Below the pieces are notes generated by a model that was not told the origin of the DNA, did not search any database, and saw nothing but the letters and a program-made list of their open reading frames with translations. Below are positions 33,695 to 46,711 of a stretch of DNA of 64,000 nucleotides, piece after piece (position 1 is the stretch's first letter; the number at the start of each line of letters is the position of its first letter). Both the position numbers and the translations under genes were made by a program. Source of the DNA: Cunninghamia lanceolata. Lineage: Eukaryota; Streptophyta; Pinopsida; Cupressales; Cupressaceae. The DNA lies in assembly GCA_027924645.1 (NCBI GenBank), contig BSBN01000445.1, positions 1,364,001 to 1,428,000 of the forward strand, read 5' to 3'.

Positions 33695-34393
33695 TTCAGT
33701 CTTGTATGTAATTGGTGAAATAAGGATTTTCTTGAAAATAAAACTACGTTTATGTATGCAAGAAGGGGTGAATATTTGTATGTGAAAAATAAGAGTATAG
33801 TTCTGTTTCTGCATATCTTCAAGAATGTTGATTAAGTAAAAGTGTTATAGAACTCATCTATAACCATTGATTTCATTGTAAACAGAGTAGTACTATGTGT
33901 TTATTTTCTAGTTTTAAGATTGGAGTTGACGTAATAAGTGAGATTGTTGATGTGATCAGTGAGATCTTTGCCAGTGAGGCATGATTGTGATCAGTGAGAT
34001 CTTTGCCAGTGAGGCATGATTGTGATCAGTGAGATCTTTGCTAGTGAGGGATGATTGTAATTAGTGAGATTTTGGTTAGTGAGACCTAATAAGATTTTGC
34101 AGAGGTTAGACAGTGGTTTTTCCCTATTTAGTGTTTTCCATGTTAAATACTTGTGTCATGGTTTCATTTGTGTGATCTTATTGTCTTCCATGTTTATGTT
34201 AGCATTAATTGTTTTACAAGGTTGATTAATGAACAAGTTTTATTAGATCATCAATTCACCCACCTCCGAGTGGTCCATTGTATTCCAACGCCTTGGGTTA
34301 TTTTTCTTGAAGACAAAATAGGACAACAAGAACCAACTATCAAACTTTTTCATCAATAGCCAAGTACAACACTTAGTTTAGTTTCATCTACTA
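33695..34393. other. Old LTR-like debris
   Basis: No ORF of note. The end of this stretch (ATCAATTCACCCACCTCCGAG… near 34,250-34,290) resembles the end of the LTR at 62,180-62,218 (AATTCACCCCCCTC), so it is probably a decayed copia-type LTR. It contains the 35-bp tandem repeat listed separately. Confidence 0.4.
33951..34090. repeat. 35-bp tandem repeat, four units
   Basis: Units start at 33,951, 33,986, 34,021 and 34,056. The core is TGTGATCAGTGAGATCTTTG followed by a CCAGTGAGGCATGAT-like half. The first two are identical, the third has a few changes and the last is diverged. Confidence 0.9.
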
Positions 34394-35470
34394 GAAAGGT
34401 GCTAGGACTAAATTTTTGCATTCAACATCTCCTAGGGCCAAAAGGACAACACCAACACATTGGAGTGGGCAGGTAAATTCTAGGGTGGGTGTCTTTTCAG
34501 TGGTGAAGCCTCATGGTCATTCTCAGCTACATTGGACAGAGATTGTCTCTGAAGATCCCTAAGACAAAAAAGGTGTCAAACTTTGGACCGACTATTCTAT
34601 CAAACTATGACACCTAGGAACACCTTCTTTACATGTATATAGGTACCTACAAATACCTATCTCAATTTTTTAAAATAAATTTAATTTTCCTGTGTTGGCA
34701 AGGAATGCTTCGTTCCAAAATGCTTCAATTTCATGCAGTGGAAAGGTGCTAGGAGTGAAATTTTAGATTCCACACCTCATGGGGCCCAATGAACTACGTA
34801 AAAACATTGGGGTGGGTGGGTAAATGCTAGGGGAGGTCTTTTTTTGTGCGTGAAGTGCCACAGATGTTCTAGTTTGTAGGCTACCAACAAAGTCACTTGA
34901 GATCCCTGAGAGCAAAAAATTGCCAAACTTTGATGGAGTGATTCTCAGAATTCATGGCACTTGGGAATATTCTATTCATACCTACAAGTGCATGTGGGGT
35001 CCATCCATAATAACCTCTCTTGGTTTTTGTCAACTCCAATCTGTTTGACCACATTGAAATTAAACGTATTCTTGCCAAATGCTTCAGTGGCATTCAACAC
35101 AACCTTGTTAGGAGCCATATTTTTTGTTCTTCTCATCGTGGGGCCCAAAAGACTACACCAAAATATTGGGGTTTATGGGTAAATGTTAGGGAGATATATT
35201 TTCATGTGCTAAGTGCCCCAGACATTCTAGGTTGCAGGCTATCAACAAAGTCACTTGAGATCCCCGAGAGTAAAAAATTGCTAAACTTTGATGCAGCAGT
35301 TCTAGGAATTTGTGGCACCTGAGAATGTTCTATTTGAACCCACAGGTGCACATGAGGTTCATCCATAATAACCTCTCTCAGTTTTTGTCATCTCCAATCT
35401 ATTTGAACATGCCAAAATTAAATGCATTCTTGGAAAATAGTTTAGTGGCATTCAACACAACCTTGCCAAG
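34394..35470 (+). repeat. ~355-bp tandem repeat array (left part)
   Basis: Three imperfect units of about 345-365 bp. Recurring phrases are GGGGCCCAA…CTAC, ATTGGGGTGGGTGGGTAAAT, CACTTGAGATCCC and CCATCCATAATAACCTCTCT (34,991 and 35,351). No coding potential. Interrupted at 35,470 by chromovirus 1 and resumed at 43,163. Copies in the opposite orientation occur at 59,907-60,523. Probably a satellite-like family or part of an unknown element. Confidence 0.8.
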
Positions 35471-36942
35471 TGGTGCAGGGCACCTAGGCTATTTTCAAGT
35501 CAAATTTTTGAATTTTTGTTTGTTTGGTCTCATTAATGGGAGACTAAGTGGAGTTTTGTTTTAAAATAATGTAATAAAGCCCACTAGGGGCATGACCATA
35601 TAGTGGTGGTTTAAGATAAGGCATTTTCCTTAGTGAAGTTTGTAGTTTTCCTAAAATGTGGGACAATCTTTTTGTTCTAATAGTGGATAGGCTTTAATGC
35701 CTTCTTTTTTGGGCTTTTCCATGATTGGTAAGTTATGAAATCATGGAGTTTCATTGTAAACATGCATATTATACCCCTCACATGTTGAGCAAGGGTTGTT
35801 GTTGAAGATTTGAGGAGAAATAACACTGATTTCAATAGTTTTTCTGCATTTTTCTATATTCTTGCTATTATAACGCCTGGTATAGGGCCGTACAGTATTG
35901 TCATGAGAAAAAACTTTTGAAATCATTTGATGCATATTGTTAGATTTTATTTGATCTAGGTTAGAGGGATTTTCATTACTCTTGAAGGATTTTGCAATTG
36001 GGTTTTCTGAAACTGCTCAAAAACCCTAGTTTTGAGGACAACGTTGAGTTTTCACTTCATTCCACCTATATCATAGGCCTATAATAGGTGGAATGGACTT
36101 AAATAGGTTATGTTTGCTTGTTTATTATGTTACAGATGTAGGGGACTAGTGGACAAGGTCTGTTGGAGTAGCTAGAGCCTAATATCATCATGTATTAGGC
36201 ACTTTTACATTGGTAGATTAGTGGTTTGAAGAGTAGTTGCTTGGGTTGACCCAAGAACCCTGAGAATAGTGTATGTAGACCATTTTCAACATGATTTGCT
36301 ATGTGGAGGAGGCCTAATTAGGCCTAATTCAGTTAGGACAGTCACCTTTTGAAGCCCATCTTCCAAAGTAACCTCTATTGCATGTTTGATATGTTATGTA
36401 AATCCTTAATGAGTATCCAAAAATCTATTTTTCTGATGGGTTAGTCAAGAGACCTTCAGTTTATGCTCCAAAAACCTCATTGATAGGGCTACAAGGAATT
36501 AAGGCTAATTATGAAGGAGTGATAGGAAGATTGAGTTACCTAGTTTCTTGGTGAGTCTCATGAGTGTCTATTGGTCATATTAAGTTAGTCTCAGGTGCAG
36601 TTGAAGATCAGTCATTTAGTTAAACCATCTGCCTTTCATTTATGTATATTTCATCCTTTGGCAACCATGGTACTTAAAGAGACAACTTGTCATGTTGGGA
36701 TAGTCAATTAGTGGGTCTTGAGAATCTTTTTAGTCTATCATTGAGAGGTGTAAATTAGTCACTTTTAATGAGATCTCAATTTCCTTGAAGGGTTTAGTAA
36801 GTCTCTCATGCATTCAAATCATATTGGTTAGCCCTTTCCAAGCCTAAAAAATGGTATGAGAGTAAGAGAACAGTCCATACCATGCAGGATCAGTCAAATC
36901 AATAGTGTAGTCCATGTTGAATTAATCCCCTACTCTACATCA
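35471..36942 (+). repeat. Chromovirus 1 5' LTR
   Basis: 1,472 bp. Contains two stem-loops shared with chromovirus 2: arms ATTCCACCTAT / ATAGGTGGAAT at 36,058-36,095, and CCTAATA-loop-TATTAGG at 36,178-36,199. Confidence 0.92.
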
Positions 36943-37062
36943 AGTGGTATCAGAGCCTAGGTTCAGGTTCTAATTGGGAAGAAAGAAGGAAGTTAAAGTG
37001 TGAAGGAGGAATAGTGCAAGAAGCCTCCAAGAGCTAGTCCAATCCTCACTAGAGAAGTGAGA

Positions 37063-38096
37063 ATGATGAAGGAATCTCAAGGAGTCCTAGCCAGACTTGC
37101 AGCCACAGAAGCAAACCTGAGAAGAGGTGGGGTCATTAAGGAAGAGAGTGACCAAGAGAATGAGGGTGAGAATATAGACCCTCAAGAAGGACCCAATGTG
37201 GAAGAGATGGATCCAGATGATAGAAGGTTTATGAAGATGTTGCAAACTGTGAAAGGAGAAGGCACTGATGTCAAAATGGAGTTACCCATGTATGAAGGAA
37301 AAATGAATAGTGAGGAAGTATTAGATTGGATTGATGCCTTGGATAACTATTTTGAGTACAAGGAGATGCCAGAAGAGTAGAAGGTCAAATTAGCTAAGAC
37401 TAAGTTGAAGGGGCCAGCATTGACATGGTGGAACTATGTTCAATCAGAAAGGTTAAGGCAAGGAAAAGCAAAGATCAGTTCATGGGATTGGATGGTGTCC
37501 AAAGTGAAGAGTTAATTTCTTCCTAAGGATTATGCAATTCAAACCTTCAGGAGATTGAAGAATTTAAAACAAAAAGATATGGATGTTATAGCCTATACTG
37601 AAGAATTCCACAAGTTGACCATGAGGACAGGGCATAATGAAGATGAAGTTGAGAAAATTTCTAGGTATATCAATGGGCTTAGGCTCAATATTCAGGATGA
37701 GATTAGTCTAGCCACCCCTAGAAATGTGGAATAATGCTTCCAATTGGCAGTAAGGGTAGAAGAAAAGATAAAAGGAGACAAGAACAACAGACTAGGAGTA
37801 GAGGAAGGAATTTCAGAGGTAGAGGTAACTTTGGTGCAAGGGGATAGTCACAGAAACAATAAGGAGAATCAAGTGGCAGTAATAAGGAGAATCAAGAACA
37901 AAGAGGTGAATCAAGTGAAAGAGGCAACTTTAGGGGAAGAAGATCAAACAGTAGAGGAAGGTTTGGTGGCCAAGGTAAAGGATCAAACACTTTCTTGGGC
38001 AAATGTTACAATTGTCATTAGTTTGGACATCCTGCATTCAAGTGCCCAGAGAAGCAAGCATCAAGTTCTCAAGGAGGTGAACAAAGAACTCAAATA
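37063..38096 (+). pseudogene. Chromovirus 1 gag
   Basis: ATG at 37,063. Acidic N terminus, then the capsid pattern VLDWIDALDNYFEYKEMPEE, ALTWWNYVQSERLRQ and AYTEEFHKLTMRT, typical of plant chromovirus Gag. Stops follow PEE (TAG) and VKS. A frameshift after the VRVEEKIK segment leads to an Arg/Gly-rich tail and zinc knuckle CYNCH-x-FGHPAFKC (38,004-38,045) in which Gln has become TAG. Non-functional. Confidence 0.88.
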
Positions 38097-38503
38097 GTGC
38101 ATGAAGAAGATAGTGAAAGTGTCAATTCACCACTTCAACCTGCTGCTCCTGAGAGAGTTGATGCATTGATGATAAGGACACTCCTCAAGGTACCAACAGC
38201 TAAGGAGCCTTCACAGAAGAAGTCATTGTTTAGGACAACATGTAAATCACATGGCAAGGTATGTAAGGTAGTTGTTGATTTAGGATCCACTAACAATCTA
38301 TTCTCTTTGGAAATGGTAGAGAAGCTGCACTTGAAGAAGATTCCTCATCCCACACCTTACAAGGTGTCATGGTTGAATAAGGGGCAGCAAGTCTTAGTAA
38401 ATGAACAGGCATGGGTAGAGTTCAACATTGGTGGTTACAAAGATAAGACCCTTTGTGACATCATCCCTATGGATGTTTGTCACCTATTGCTAGGAAGACC
38501 CTA
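38097..38503 (+). pseudogene. Chromovirus 1 aspartic protease
   Basis: Retropepsin domain: KVCKVVVDLGSTNNLFSLEM (active loop D-L-G-S-T; family form D-S-G-S-T) and C-terminal CHLLLGRP followed by a TAG where family members have Trp. Confidence 0.85.
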
Positions 38504-38549
38504 GCAACATGACAGCAAGAGCAAACATGATGGTCAAAAGAGCATTTAT

Positions 38550-40237
38550 GTGATAGAGAAGGATGGAGTCTCATTCTCATTAACACCCCTTCTAGAAGAA
38601 GAACTTGATAAGCAGATTGGGTCTAGCATCATGGTGGTAGGAGAGGAGTTTTTACAAACAATGAAAGAGGAAGGACAAGGATTTGCAGTAGTGATCCAAC
38701 CTAAAACTAAGTCTGATGTAGTAGCAAATAAGGTGGGAGACATACCTAGTGAAGTTCAGTCTTTGTTGGACAAGTATAAGGACATAGTGGTAGATGAGCT
38801 GCCAAGTTCATTGTGTCCCATGAGAGACATCAACCATCACATAGACTTGATACTTGGTGCTAGTCTACCTAACAATGTTGCATACAAACTGACCCCATAG
38901 TAGAATGAAGAGATCAAAGCACAAGTCCAATAATTATTAGATAAAGGACTCATCAGAGAGAGCTTAAGTCCATGTGCTGTTCCTTCTATCTTAGCACCCA
39001 AGAAAGGTGGAGAGTAGAGGATGTGTACTAACTCAAGGGCCATAAACAAGATCACAATCATATATAGGTTCCCAATCCCAAGAATGGAGGACCTGATGGA
39101 TTGTTTGGGAAGTGCATGCTACTTTTTCAAGATTGATCTCAAGAGTGGATATCACCAAATCAGGATAAGGGAAGGAGATGAATGGAAGACTGCCTTCAAA
39201 ACCAATGAGGGACTTTGTGAATGAATGATAATGTCATTTGGACTCTCAAATGATCCTAGTACATTTATGAAGTTAATGAATGAGGTCTTCAAACCTTTTA
39301 TTAGGAAGTTTGTAGTTGTCTATCTAGATGATATTCTTGTGTTCAGTAAGACAAAAGAGGAGCACTTGTAGCACCTTGACATGGTTTTACAAAGGTTAAA
39401 TGAGGAGAAGCTGATGATAAACCTCAAGAAGTGTGAGTTTATGAAAGAAGAGCTAGTCTACTTGGGTTTTGTCATCTCTAAAGGCACGTTGAAGATGGAT
39501 CCTTCCAAAGTTGAAGCCATTCTTAGTTGGCCAACTCCAAAATCAGTAGGAGAGGTAAGAAGTTTTCATGGTTTGGCTACATTTTATAGGAAATTTATCA
39601 ATAATTTCAGTCATATTTGTTGTCCTATTCTTGACACCATTAAGGGAGATAAGAAAAGAAAGTTCCAATGGACTGAGGAGGCAGCAAAAAGTTTTGAATA
39701 CTTGAAGAAGAGAGAGGCACAACAACCCATACTTGGCTTGCTCGACTTTGACAAAGTCTTTACAGTGGAATGTGATGCTAGTGGAGAAACCATAGGTGCA
39801 GTCCTGAGCCAAGAAGGTAGGCCAATAGTTTTCTTTAGTGAAAGGATCAATGAGGCCAAGAGGAGGTACTCTTCATATGATTTGGAGCTTTACGCATTAG
39901 TGCAGTCCCTCAGGAAGTGGAGACATTACCTCTTACTCAAAACATTTGTAGTCTTCATAGACAATCATGCATTAAGTTTCTTGAAGACCAAGACAAGTTG
40001 AGTCATAGGTACATCAAGTGGGTGGAGTATTTGCAAAGTTATACGTTTACAATCAAGCATAAGAAGGGCCAAGCTAACAAGGTAGCTAATGCATTGAGTA
40101 GGAGATCAGTCCTAGTGCATGAAATACAACTTCAGAGTATGGGTTTGGAAGCACTAAAGGACATGTATACTACTGATACAGATTTCAAGGACACATATTC
40201 CTTTTGTCAACAATTTCAAGGTAATTTCCATGACTAA
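38550..40237 (+). pseudogene. Chromovirus 1 reverse transcriptase and RNase H
   Basis: RT motifs: [43 protein letters not shown] and the catalytic YLDD (39,321-39,332). RNase [41 protein letters not shown], and Asp in FIDNHAL. A frameshift near 39,996 and TAGs (for example before NEEI and HLD) break it. It ends with NKVANALSRR, the link to integrase. Confidence 0.92.
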
Positions 40238-40239
40238 TT

Positions 40240-41155
40240 TTCTATTTTTCTATTGCAAGATGGACTGTTATTCAAGGGAGCTCAGTTATGCATCCCTAGA
40301 TGCTTTATGAGGACAAATCTCATAAGGGAGAAGTACTATGGAAGTCTTGGAGGACACTTTGGCAAAGACAAGACACTTGATTAGGTAAGAAGGTTTTATT
40401 TTTGGCCTAAGATGCATGGTGATATTAGAAAATTTGTTGAGTCTTGTGGAGTTTGCTAGAGAGCCAAGGGCTCTAGTTCTAATGTAGTCCTATATCAACC
40501 TCTTCCAATTCCTAGCAGACCTTAGGAGAATCTTAGCATGGATTTTGTGTTAGGCCTACCCAAAACTTAGAGGGGAGTTGATTGTATTTTTGTGGTTGTG
40601 GACAGATTTAGCAAGATGGCACACTTTATTCCTTGTAAGTGCACAAGTGATACATCTAATATTGCAAGTCTATTCTTCAAGGAGATAGTTAGAATACATG
40701 GACTGCCCCTCACCATTGTTTCAGATAGAGATTCAAAGTTTATAGGCCACTTTTGGAGAACCTTATGGAAGAAACTTGGAACCAACTTGACTTTTAGCTC
40801 TGCCTATCACCCACAAATAGATGGGCATACTGAAGTAGTTAATAGATCATTGGGGAATCTACTTAGATGTCTCACAAAGGAACATGGACAGCAATGGGAT
40901 CTTGTTCTCCCATAGGCATAGTATGCTTACAATGACTCCATTAATAGGAGCATAGGTAAGATCCCTTTTGAGGTAGTGTATGGATTGAACCCAAGAGGTA
41001 TCTTTGAGCTAAGAGATTTGAGAGGGGTAGAGAAGAGAAGTGTTGAAGGAGAGGAGTTTTCTATGGCCATGAAAGACATCCATGACCAAGTTAGAGAGCA
41101 ACTCAGAAGAGTATAGAAACTTACAAGAAGCATGCAGGCTTGAAGAGGAGGAATG
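40240..41155 (+). pseudogene. Chromovirus 1 integrase
   Basis: H…H…C-x2-C zinc region (GGHFGKDKTL…CGVC), catalytic D in SMDFVLGLP, D in [10 protein letters not shown] and E in GHTEVVNRS. Six or more stops, nearly all TAG at expected Gln or Trp positions, plus frameshifts. Confidence 0.9.
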
Positions 41156-41229
41156 TTTAGTTCAAAGTTGGAGATCTAGTACTTTCACATCTTAGATAAG
41201 AGAGCTTACCTAAGGGAAAGTACACTAAG

Positions 41230-41613
41230 TTGTTGATGAAGAAGATTGGGCCATGCAAGGTGGTCCACAAGTTTGGTGAAAATGCATATGAGATAGAACT
41301 CCCTCCTGGAGTTGCTATCTCACCAATCTTTAACATTTTTGACTTATATCCTTTCAAGAAGTCTTTGGATGTAGGTACAAATGTTCATGAAGGTGTGGAG
41401 GTTGATTGGATCAAGGATCTTCCTCATGTTGCACCAGTCAAGCTTGAAGCCATTCTAGACACCAAGGAGGTCAAGAGAACAAGACACAAAGTTTACATTG
41501 AATACCTTGTGAAGTGGCAGGGTCTCCCTCTTGAGGATGCCACTTGGATGACAACTAAATACATTGCAAAACATGGCACTACAGTAACTAATCTGATTTT
41601 AGGAGGTACCTGA
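41230..41613 (+). pseudogene. Chromovirus 1 integrase tail and chromodomain
   Basis: The GPY/F-like start KKIGPCKVVHKFGENAYEIE is followed near 41,440-41,600 by a chromodomain: AILDTKEVKRTRHK, then YLVKWQGLPLEDATWMT. Chromodomains target these elements to heterochromatin-type chromatin. This domain is open in one frame. Confidence 0.9.
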
Positions 41614-41634
41614 AATCCATTCTCCTTGGGTGTA

Positions 41635-43162
41635 TGGTGCAAGGCACCTAAGCTATTTTCAAGTCAAATTTTTAAATTTTTGTTTGTTTTGTCTCATTAA
41701 TGAGAGACTAAGTGGAGTTTGGTTTTAAAATAATGTAACAAAGCCCACTAGGGTAATGCCCATGTAGTGGTGGTTTAAGAAAAAGCATTTTCCTTAGTGA
41801 AGTATGCAGTTTTCCTAAAATGTAGGATAGTCTTTTTGTTCTAATAGTGGATAGGCTTTAATGCCTTCTTTTTGGGGATTTTCCATGATTGGGAAGTTAT
41901 GAAATCATGAAGTTTCATTTTAAACATGCATATTATACCTCACATGTTGAGAAAGGATTGTTGTTGAAGATTTCAGGAGAAATAATAGTGATTTCAACAG
42001 TTTTTCTACATTTTTTCTATATTCTTGTTGTTCTAACGCTCGGTACAGGGCCATACAGTACTGTCATGAGAAAAAACCTCTAAAATCATTTGATTTATAT
42101 TGTTAGATTTCATTTGAGCTAGGTTAGAGGGATTTTCATTACTCTTGAAGGATTTTGCAATCAGGTTTTCTGAAACTGCTCAAAAACCCTAGTTTTGAGG
42201 GTTTTGAGGATAGCGATGAGTTTTCACTCCATTTCACTTGTATCATAGGCCTATAATAGGTGGAATGGACTTAAATAGGTTATGTTTTCTTATTTATTAT
42301 GTTGCAAATGCAGGGGACTAGTGGAGAAGGTCTGTTGGAGTAGCTAGAGTCTAATATCATCATGTATTAGGCACTTTTACATTGGTAGATTAGTGGTTTG
42401 AAGAGTAGTTGATTTGGGTTAACCCAAGAACCTTGAGAATAGTGTATACAGACCATTTTCAACATGATTGATGCCCTAGAGTGGGTTTTAGAATCTTAGA
42501 GCAAGTTTCATAGTCATTTGCTATGTGGAGGAGGCCAAATTAGGCCTAATTCAGTTAGGACAGTCACGTTTTGAAGCCCATGTTCCAAAGTAACCCCTAT
42601 TACATGTCTGATATGTTATGTGAATCCTTAATGGGTATCCAAAAATTTATTTTTCTCATGGGTTAGTCAAGATTCCTTCAGGTTATGCTTTAAAAACCTC
42701 ATTGACAGGGCTACAAGGAATTAAGGCTAATTGTGAAGGAACAATAGGAAGATTGAGTTACCCAGTTTCTTGGTGAGTCTCATGAGTGTCTATTGGTCAT
42801 ATTAAGTTAGTATTAGGTGTAGATGAAGATCATTCAGTTAGTTAAACCATCTGCATTTCATTTATGCATATTTTATCCTTTGGCAACCATGGTACTTAGA
42901 GAGACAACTTGTCATGTTGGGACAGTGAATTAGTGGGTCTTGAGAACCCTTTTAGTCTATCCTTGAGAGGTGTAAATTAGTCACTTTTAAGGAGATCTCA
43001 ATTGCCTTGAAGGGTTTAGTAAGTCTTTCATGCATTCAAATCATATTGTTTACCCCTTTCCAAGCCTTGCAAACGGTATGAGTAAGAGGACAATCCATAC
43101 CATGCAGGATTAGTCAAATCAACAGTGTAGTCCATGTTGAATTAATCCACTGCTCTACATCA
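41635..43162 (+). repeat. Chromovirus 1 3' LTR
   Basis: 1,528 bp. Contains a ~60-bp block near 42,470-42,520 absent from the 5' LTR, and otherwise aligns throughout. The polypurine tract before it is degenerate (CTCCTTGGGTGTA). The second stem-loop (42,350-42,371) has one arm base changed. Confidence 0.92.
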
Positions 43163-43167
43163 CCAAG

Positions 43168-43364
43168 TGCCATATTTTTCATTCTTCTCATTGTGTGGCC
43201 CAACAGGCTATGCCAACACATCGAGGTGGTCGGGAAAATGCTAGGGGAGGTCTCTTTTCATGTACCAAGTGCCCCAGACATTACAAGTTATAGGCAAAGT
43301 CATGTTTACCCCTAGCGTTTAGTCGTGCATGAAAAGAGACCTCCCCTAGCATTTACCCACCCAT
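43168..43364. repeat. ~355-bp repeat continuation with head-to-head inversion
   Basis: Continues the array from 35,465 in plus orientation to about 43,305, then runs in reverse orientation. A perfect 27-bp inverted repeat (43,236-43,262 and 43,328-43,354) flanks a 65-bp spacer. Reverse-orientation units resume at 59,907 after the next insertion. Confidence 0.8.
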
Positions 43365-45899
43365 TGTTACACCCTAAATTTTGGCTCTGATTTACTTTCT
43401 ACTTGCATGTAATTAGTAGTTAATTATAATAATTTGACGTTATGTGAAAATGTTAGGATAAATCAATGATATCATGAGTTTATGTTTATATGATTAGAAT
43501 TTAGACATGTGATTATAAGATGTCATGATTATTAATTCATAAGGTTTATGAATTGACTAACGACACACTAATCCCAGTTTGGTGATTGCAAGTTGTAACT
43601 AGGAAACATGTTTTCCACCCTCCGAGAAAGAGAGGGAGAGCATCATCAGAGAGAAGAGAATAGATGTATGGATTAGAACAAATTGTTTACATCTAATTCT
43701 CATGCTTTCATAGTTTAGTGAACCTTCATTGACTATGGTAAGTTATGTTTGACCAATTGGTCTAAGTTTGGTTCTGACTCAAGAAATCATTGATTGTCAG
43801 TTCTAGATTCATTAAGCTGAGGTTATTGTTGAAAACTAAGTCAGGTTAGAACATGATTGTTGACAAGGAAATGGTCAATAGTCATTATTTATTTGTGTGA
43901 AATGAATATAAAATTATATTATTAGAACAAATAAATACTAGTTAAACTACTTTATTATTGATAATTTCCAATTTGAATTCTATTATGTTAATTTATCTAT
44001 TTTGATATTTAAGCAATTTTGAGAGGGGGAGAATAGCTCGACCCCATTCTCATATCATATCATGTGTTAGAGACAATGTAAGTATACACCTATATTATTT
44101 TGTTAAATGTCTATTTAATATGAACTTTAAGTTTAAACCAATTGTATGCATTTGATGAACATTTTAAGGAACATGGTGTTGTTGCAAATTTAATGCAAAA
44201 CCACTTCATGTATTTTTATGGGAACTTGACTCCTTTCCTCCATGTTGGTTATGGAGAGAAAGGAGGAGTTTTTGAATAGTTTAGGAGCGGTCTTTATGAT
44301 CAATAACTCCATATTTTCTTTCATGCCACTTTAGAGTGTAAATAGGCATAGATGTGGGAAGAATATTCACAGTTATGGAGAGTAAAGTCTTTTAAAAGGC
44401 TATGTTAATGAGGGATACGAAGGGGGCTACAAGTTTTTTTTCACAAATGATGATTTGGTAGGAGGATCTTGGATAAAAAAGAAAACACAGAAGACTCTAA
44501 TAATTACCGTAGGAGATATAGGATGAAGAAGAACTCGGGCCATGGGAGATAGCGAGTATAGTTTTTGAAGAACACAAAACTTAATCTTGAGTAAATATTA
44601 TGTGATTAGGGAGAGGTAAAATACTTTGTTAAACATAGAGCTTTGTTCTCATCAATAATCCATGGGGAAAGAGAGACAAACGTAGAGGAAGGTATAAAGA
44701 TAGCTCAGGTAGCAGTGGGAATAAGTAAGAAACTAGCTCAGGTTTTAGGAAACTGTCGACGCTTTGAGGTAATGATATCTCCTATAAGCAATTAATTCCA
44801 TTATTAAATTGCAATATTCCCATTCTATATGAACATACAAAGATATGAGTTCTTATAGCAAAGTATATAGAGTTATACAAAGTAGTGATCTTATTGTCAT
44901 AGAAACTTTGTAAACATAGATATGTATGAAATAGAGAAACACTATCTTGTCAAAGTTATGAAACTATACAGAGAATGCTTGTGATAATGGAGATCAAATT
45001 TATGAGAGAGAGAAAGTAAAAATGTCATTGAATAGTAGTATAAAACCATAGAAGATAAATAATAAAATGTTATAGTTTACAACAGGAATACTATGGAAGA
45101 TAACTTTTGCATGCTATCATTTTGTATCATCGAACCCATAGAGAACATATATTATAAAATTTGTTGCTTTCGTAGACACAGGATTATGGAAAAATGTTAT
45201 GAATAACATTGTTTACATAAATGTTTATGGTATGTAGAAAGTTTTCACTTAACTTTGTATACTCGAGCAAAGATAGGTTTCTTTTAGCTGTCAAAACACC
45301 AAATCTATGTAGAAATCTAGCATATAAATTGCAGAGAAAATTTTAATTTTATTATCACTTTTTGAACACAAAGTATAGTGGCCATTTTCTATTAATGTCA
45401 TAGTGATATAACTAGTTTAAGTTATATATATATAAATTGCAAAAACTAAACTTTATGAGAATTCAGATATAAACCTAGGAGTCGAGATGAGTAAGATTAA
45501 AGAAAGTTTAGATAGCAATAGATTCACATTTCACAATGATTTATACGTATAAGTTTTAATATTTATAATCAAAATTTATGGTGATAGATATTCACTTATA
45601 TAGAATATATATATATAAATGATATTGATATCATTGAAAACACCTAAGTATAGTGATATAATATAACATATGCATTATACAAATAATGATAAGCATTATC
45701 ATGATATACAAATGATGTTAAAAATGAGTTCATAATCTATCCTATATTGAAATTTGGAGGACTTAAGAAGACCAAAAGGTTGAAAATATTATATTACTAT
45801 TTTAGAATCAAATCTATTTAGGTTGAAAGATTGAACTTAGTCAAAAGATTAGTTATGATCATGATAGTATTCATTAAAATATTAAATGAATGAAGATAT

Positions 45900-46602
45900 T
45901 GTTTAGATTAAGGTGCCATCAACCTTGTAAATCCAATGTAATTAATTACTCTTAATATTGTTTGTAAATCACCCATAAGGGATGAAAGGTTTAAGTGGTC
46001 TTATTTCAACTACATGTTTATATCGGGTCCTCAACACTCATTCATCTATGATAGGTGGTTGCAGGGGGGTTTCCCCATTGCGAGGGGTCTAGGGGGTTAT
46101 CCCCCCCAATGGGGGGTCTGGGGGCTATGTGTCCTGGTGTGGGTTTAGGGGAAGCACCCCTGAAACCACATTTTATTTATATTTTATCATTGTGAATCTG
46201 GACCATTCGTCATTAGGTCATAGATCTGACAATCGATATTTTGTCGGTTATCTTGTCCTAGAAGGCAACCCCCTTTTATAAATATTTGTACCATGTTTTT
46301 ATCAGATTGGAGAGTAATAGGCACTGCTGGATTGAAGACTAAAGAAACAGAGGAAGTGTATGTATTGTAATCTCATATTTGAGGATAATACAACTTGGAG
46401 CCTCTTTTCTTGGTGGAGTTTTTTACCTGAAAGGGTTTTGTCCACATTACATACTATGTTATGTGTTTAGTTCTTAGTGCATATTATTTATGTGTAATGG
46501 GTTTTAATTTTTGTTGCAATCTCCATCGATTCTACATTATTTAGAGGATAATAATGTTTGAATTAGATTTTCATTGTGTGGTTTGTAGCTTCATTTCTAA
46601 GA
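45900..46602 (+). repeat. Copia 5' LTR
   Basis: Starts TGTTTAGATTAAGG. It contains a G-run-rich block (46,063-46,135) with several runs of four to six G alternating with C runs, repeated in the 3' LTR at 58,067-58,130. Confidence 0.9.
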
Positions 46603-46711
46603 TTTGGTATCAGAGCTTGGCCAGTTTTGATTCTTGGGTAGTGGTGTGAAGGTTTTTTAGCTATAGTGGGAGATTTGGTTGTTATTTATTTGTAGATATT
46701 GTGTCAATATC

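Larger units (their letters stand above)
35466..43167 (+). mobile_element. Chromovirus 1 (Ty3/gypsy with chromodomain)
   Basis: Complete but decayed element 35,471-43,162 with perfect target-site duplications CCAAG (35,466-35,470 and 43,163-43,167). LTRs are 35,471-36,942 and 41,635-43,162 (TGGTGC…ATCA). The primer-binding site TGGTATCAGAGC (36,945-36,956) is the usual initiator-Met tRNA match. Gag, zinc knuckle, protease, RT, RNase H, integrase and a chromodomain follow in canonical order. It inserted into the ~355-bp tandem repeat. Confidence 0.95.

Noticed and set aside
33951..34090. Regular 35-bp repeats resembling a CRISPR array
   Set aside because: Units are directly adjacent with no spacers, and the context is plant retrotransposon debris; it is a minisatellite.
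34961..35564. Small ORFs in the ~355-bp repeat (34,961-35,564 and 59,889-60,504) as a protein family
   Set aside because: They follow repeat periodicity, have stops in other units, and occur on both orientations of the repeat.
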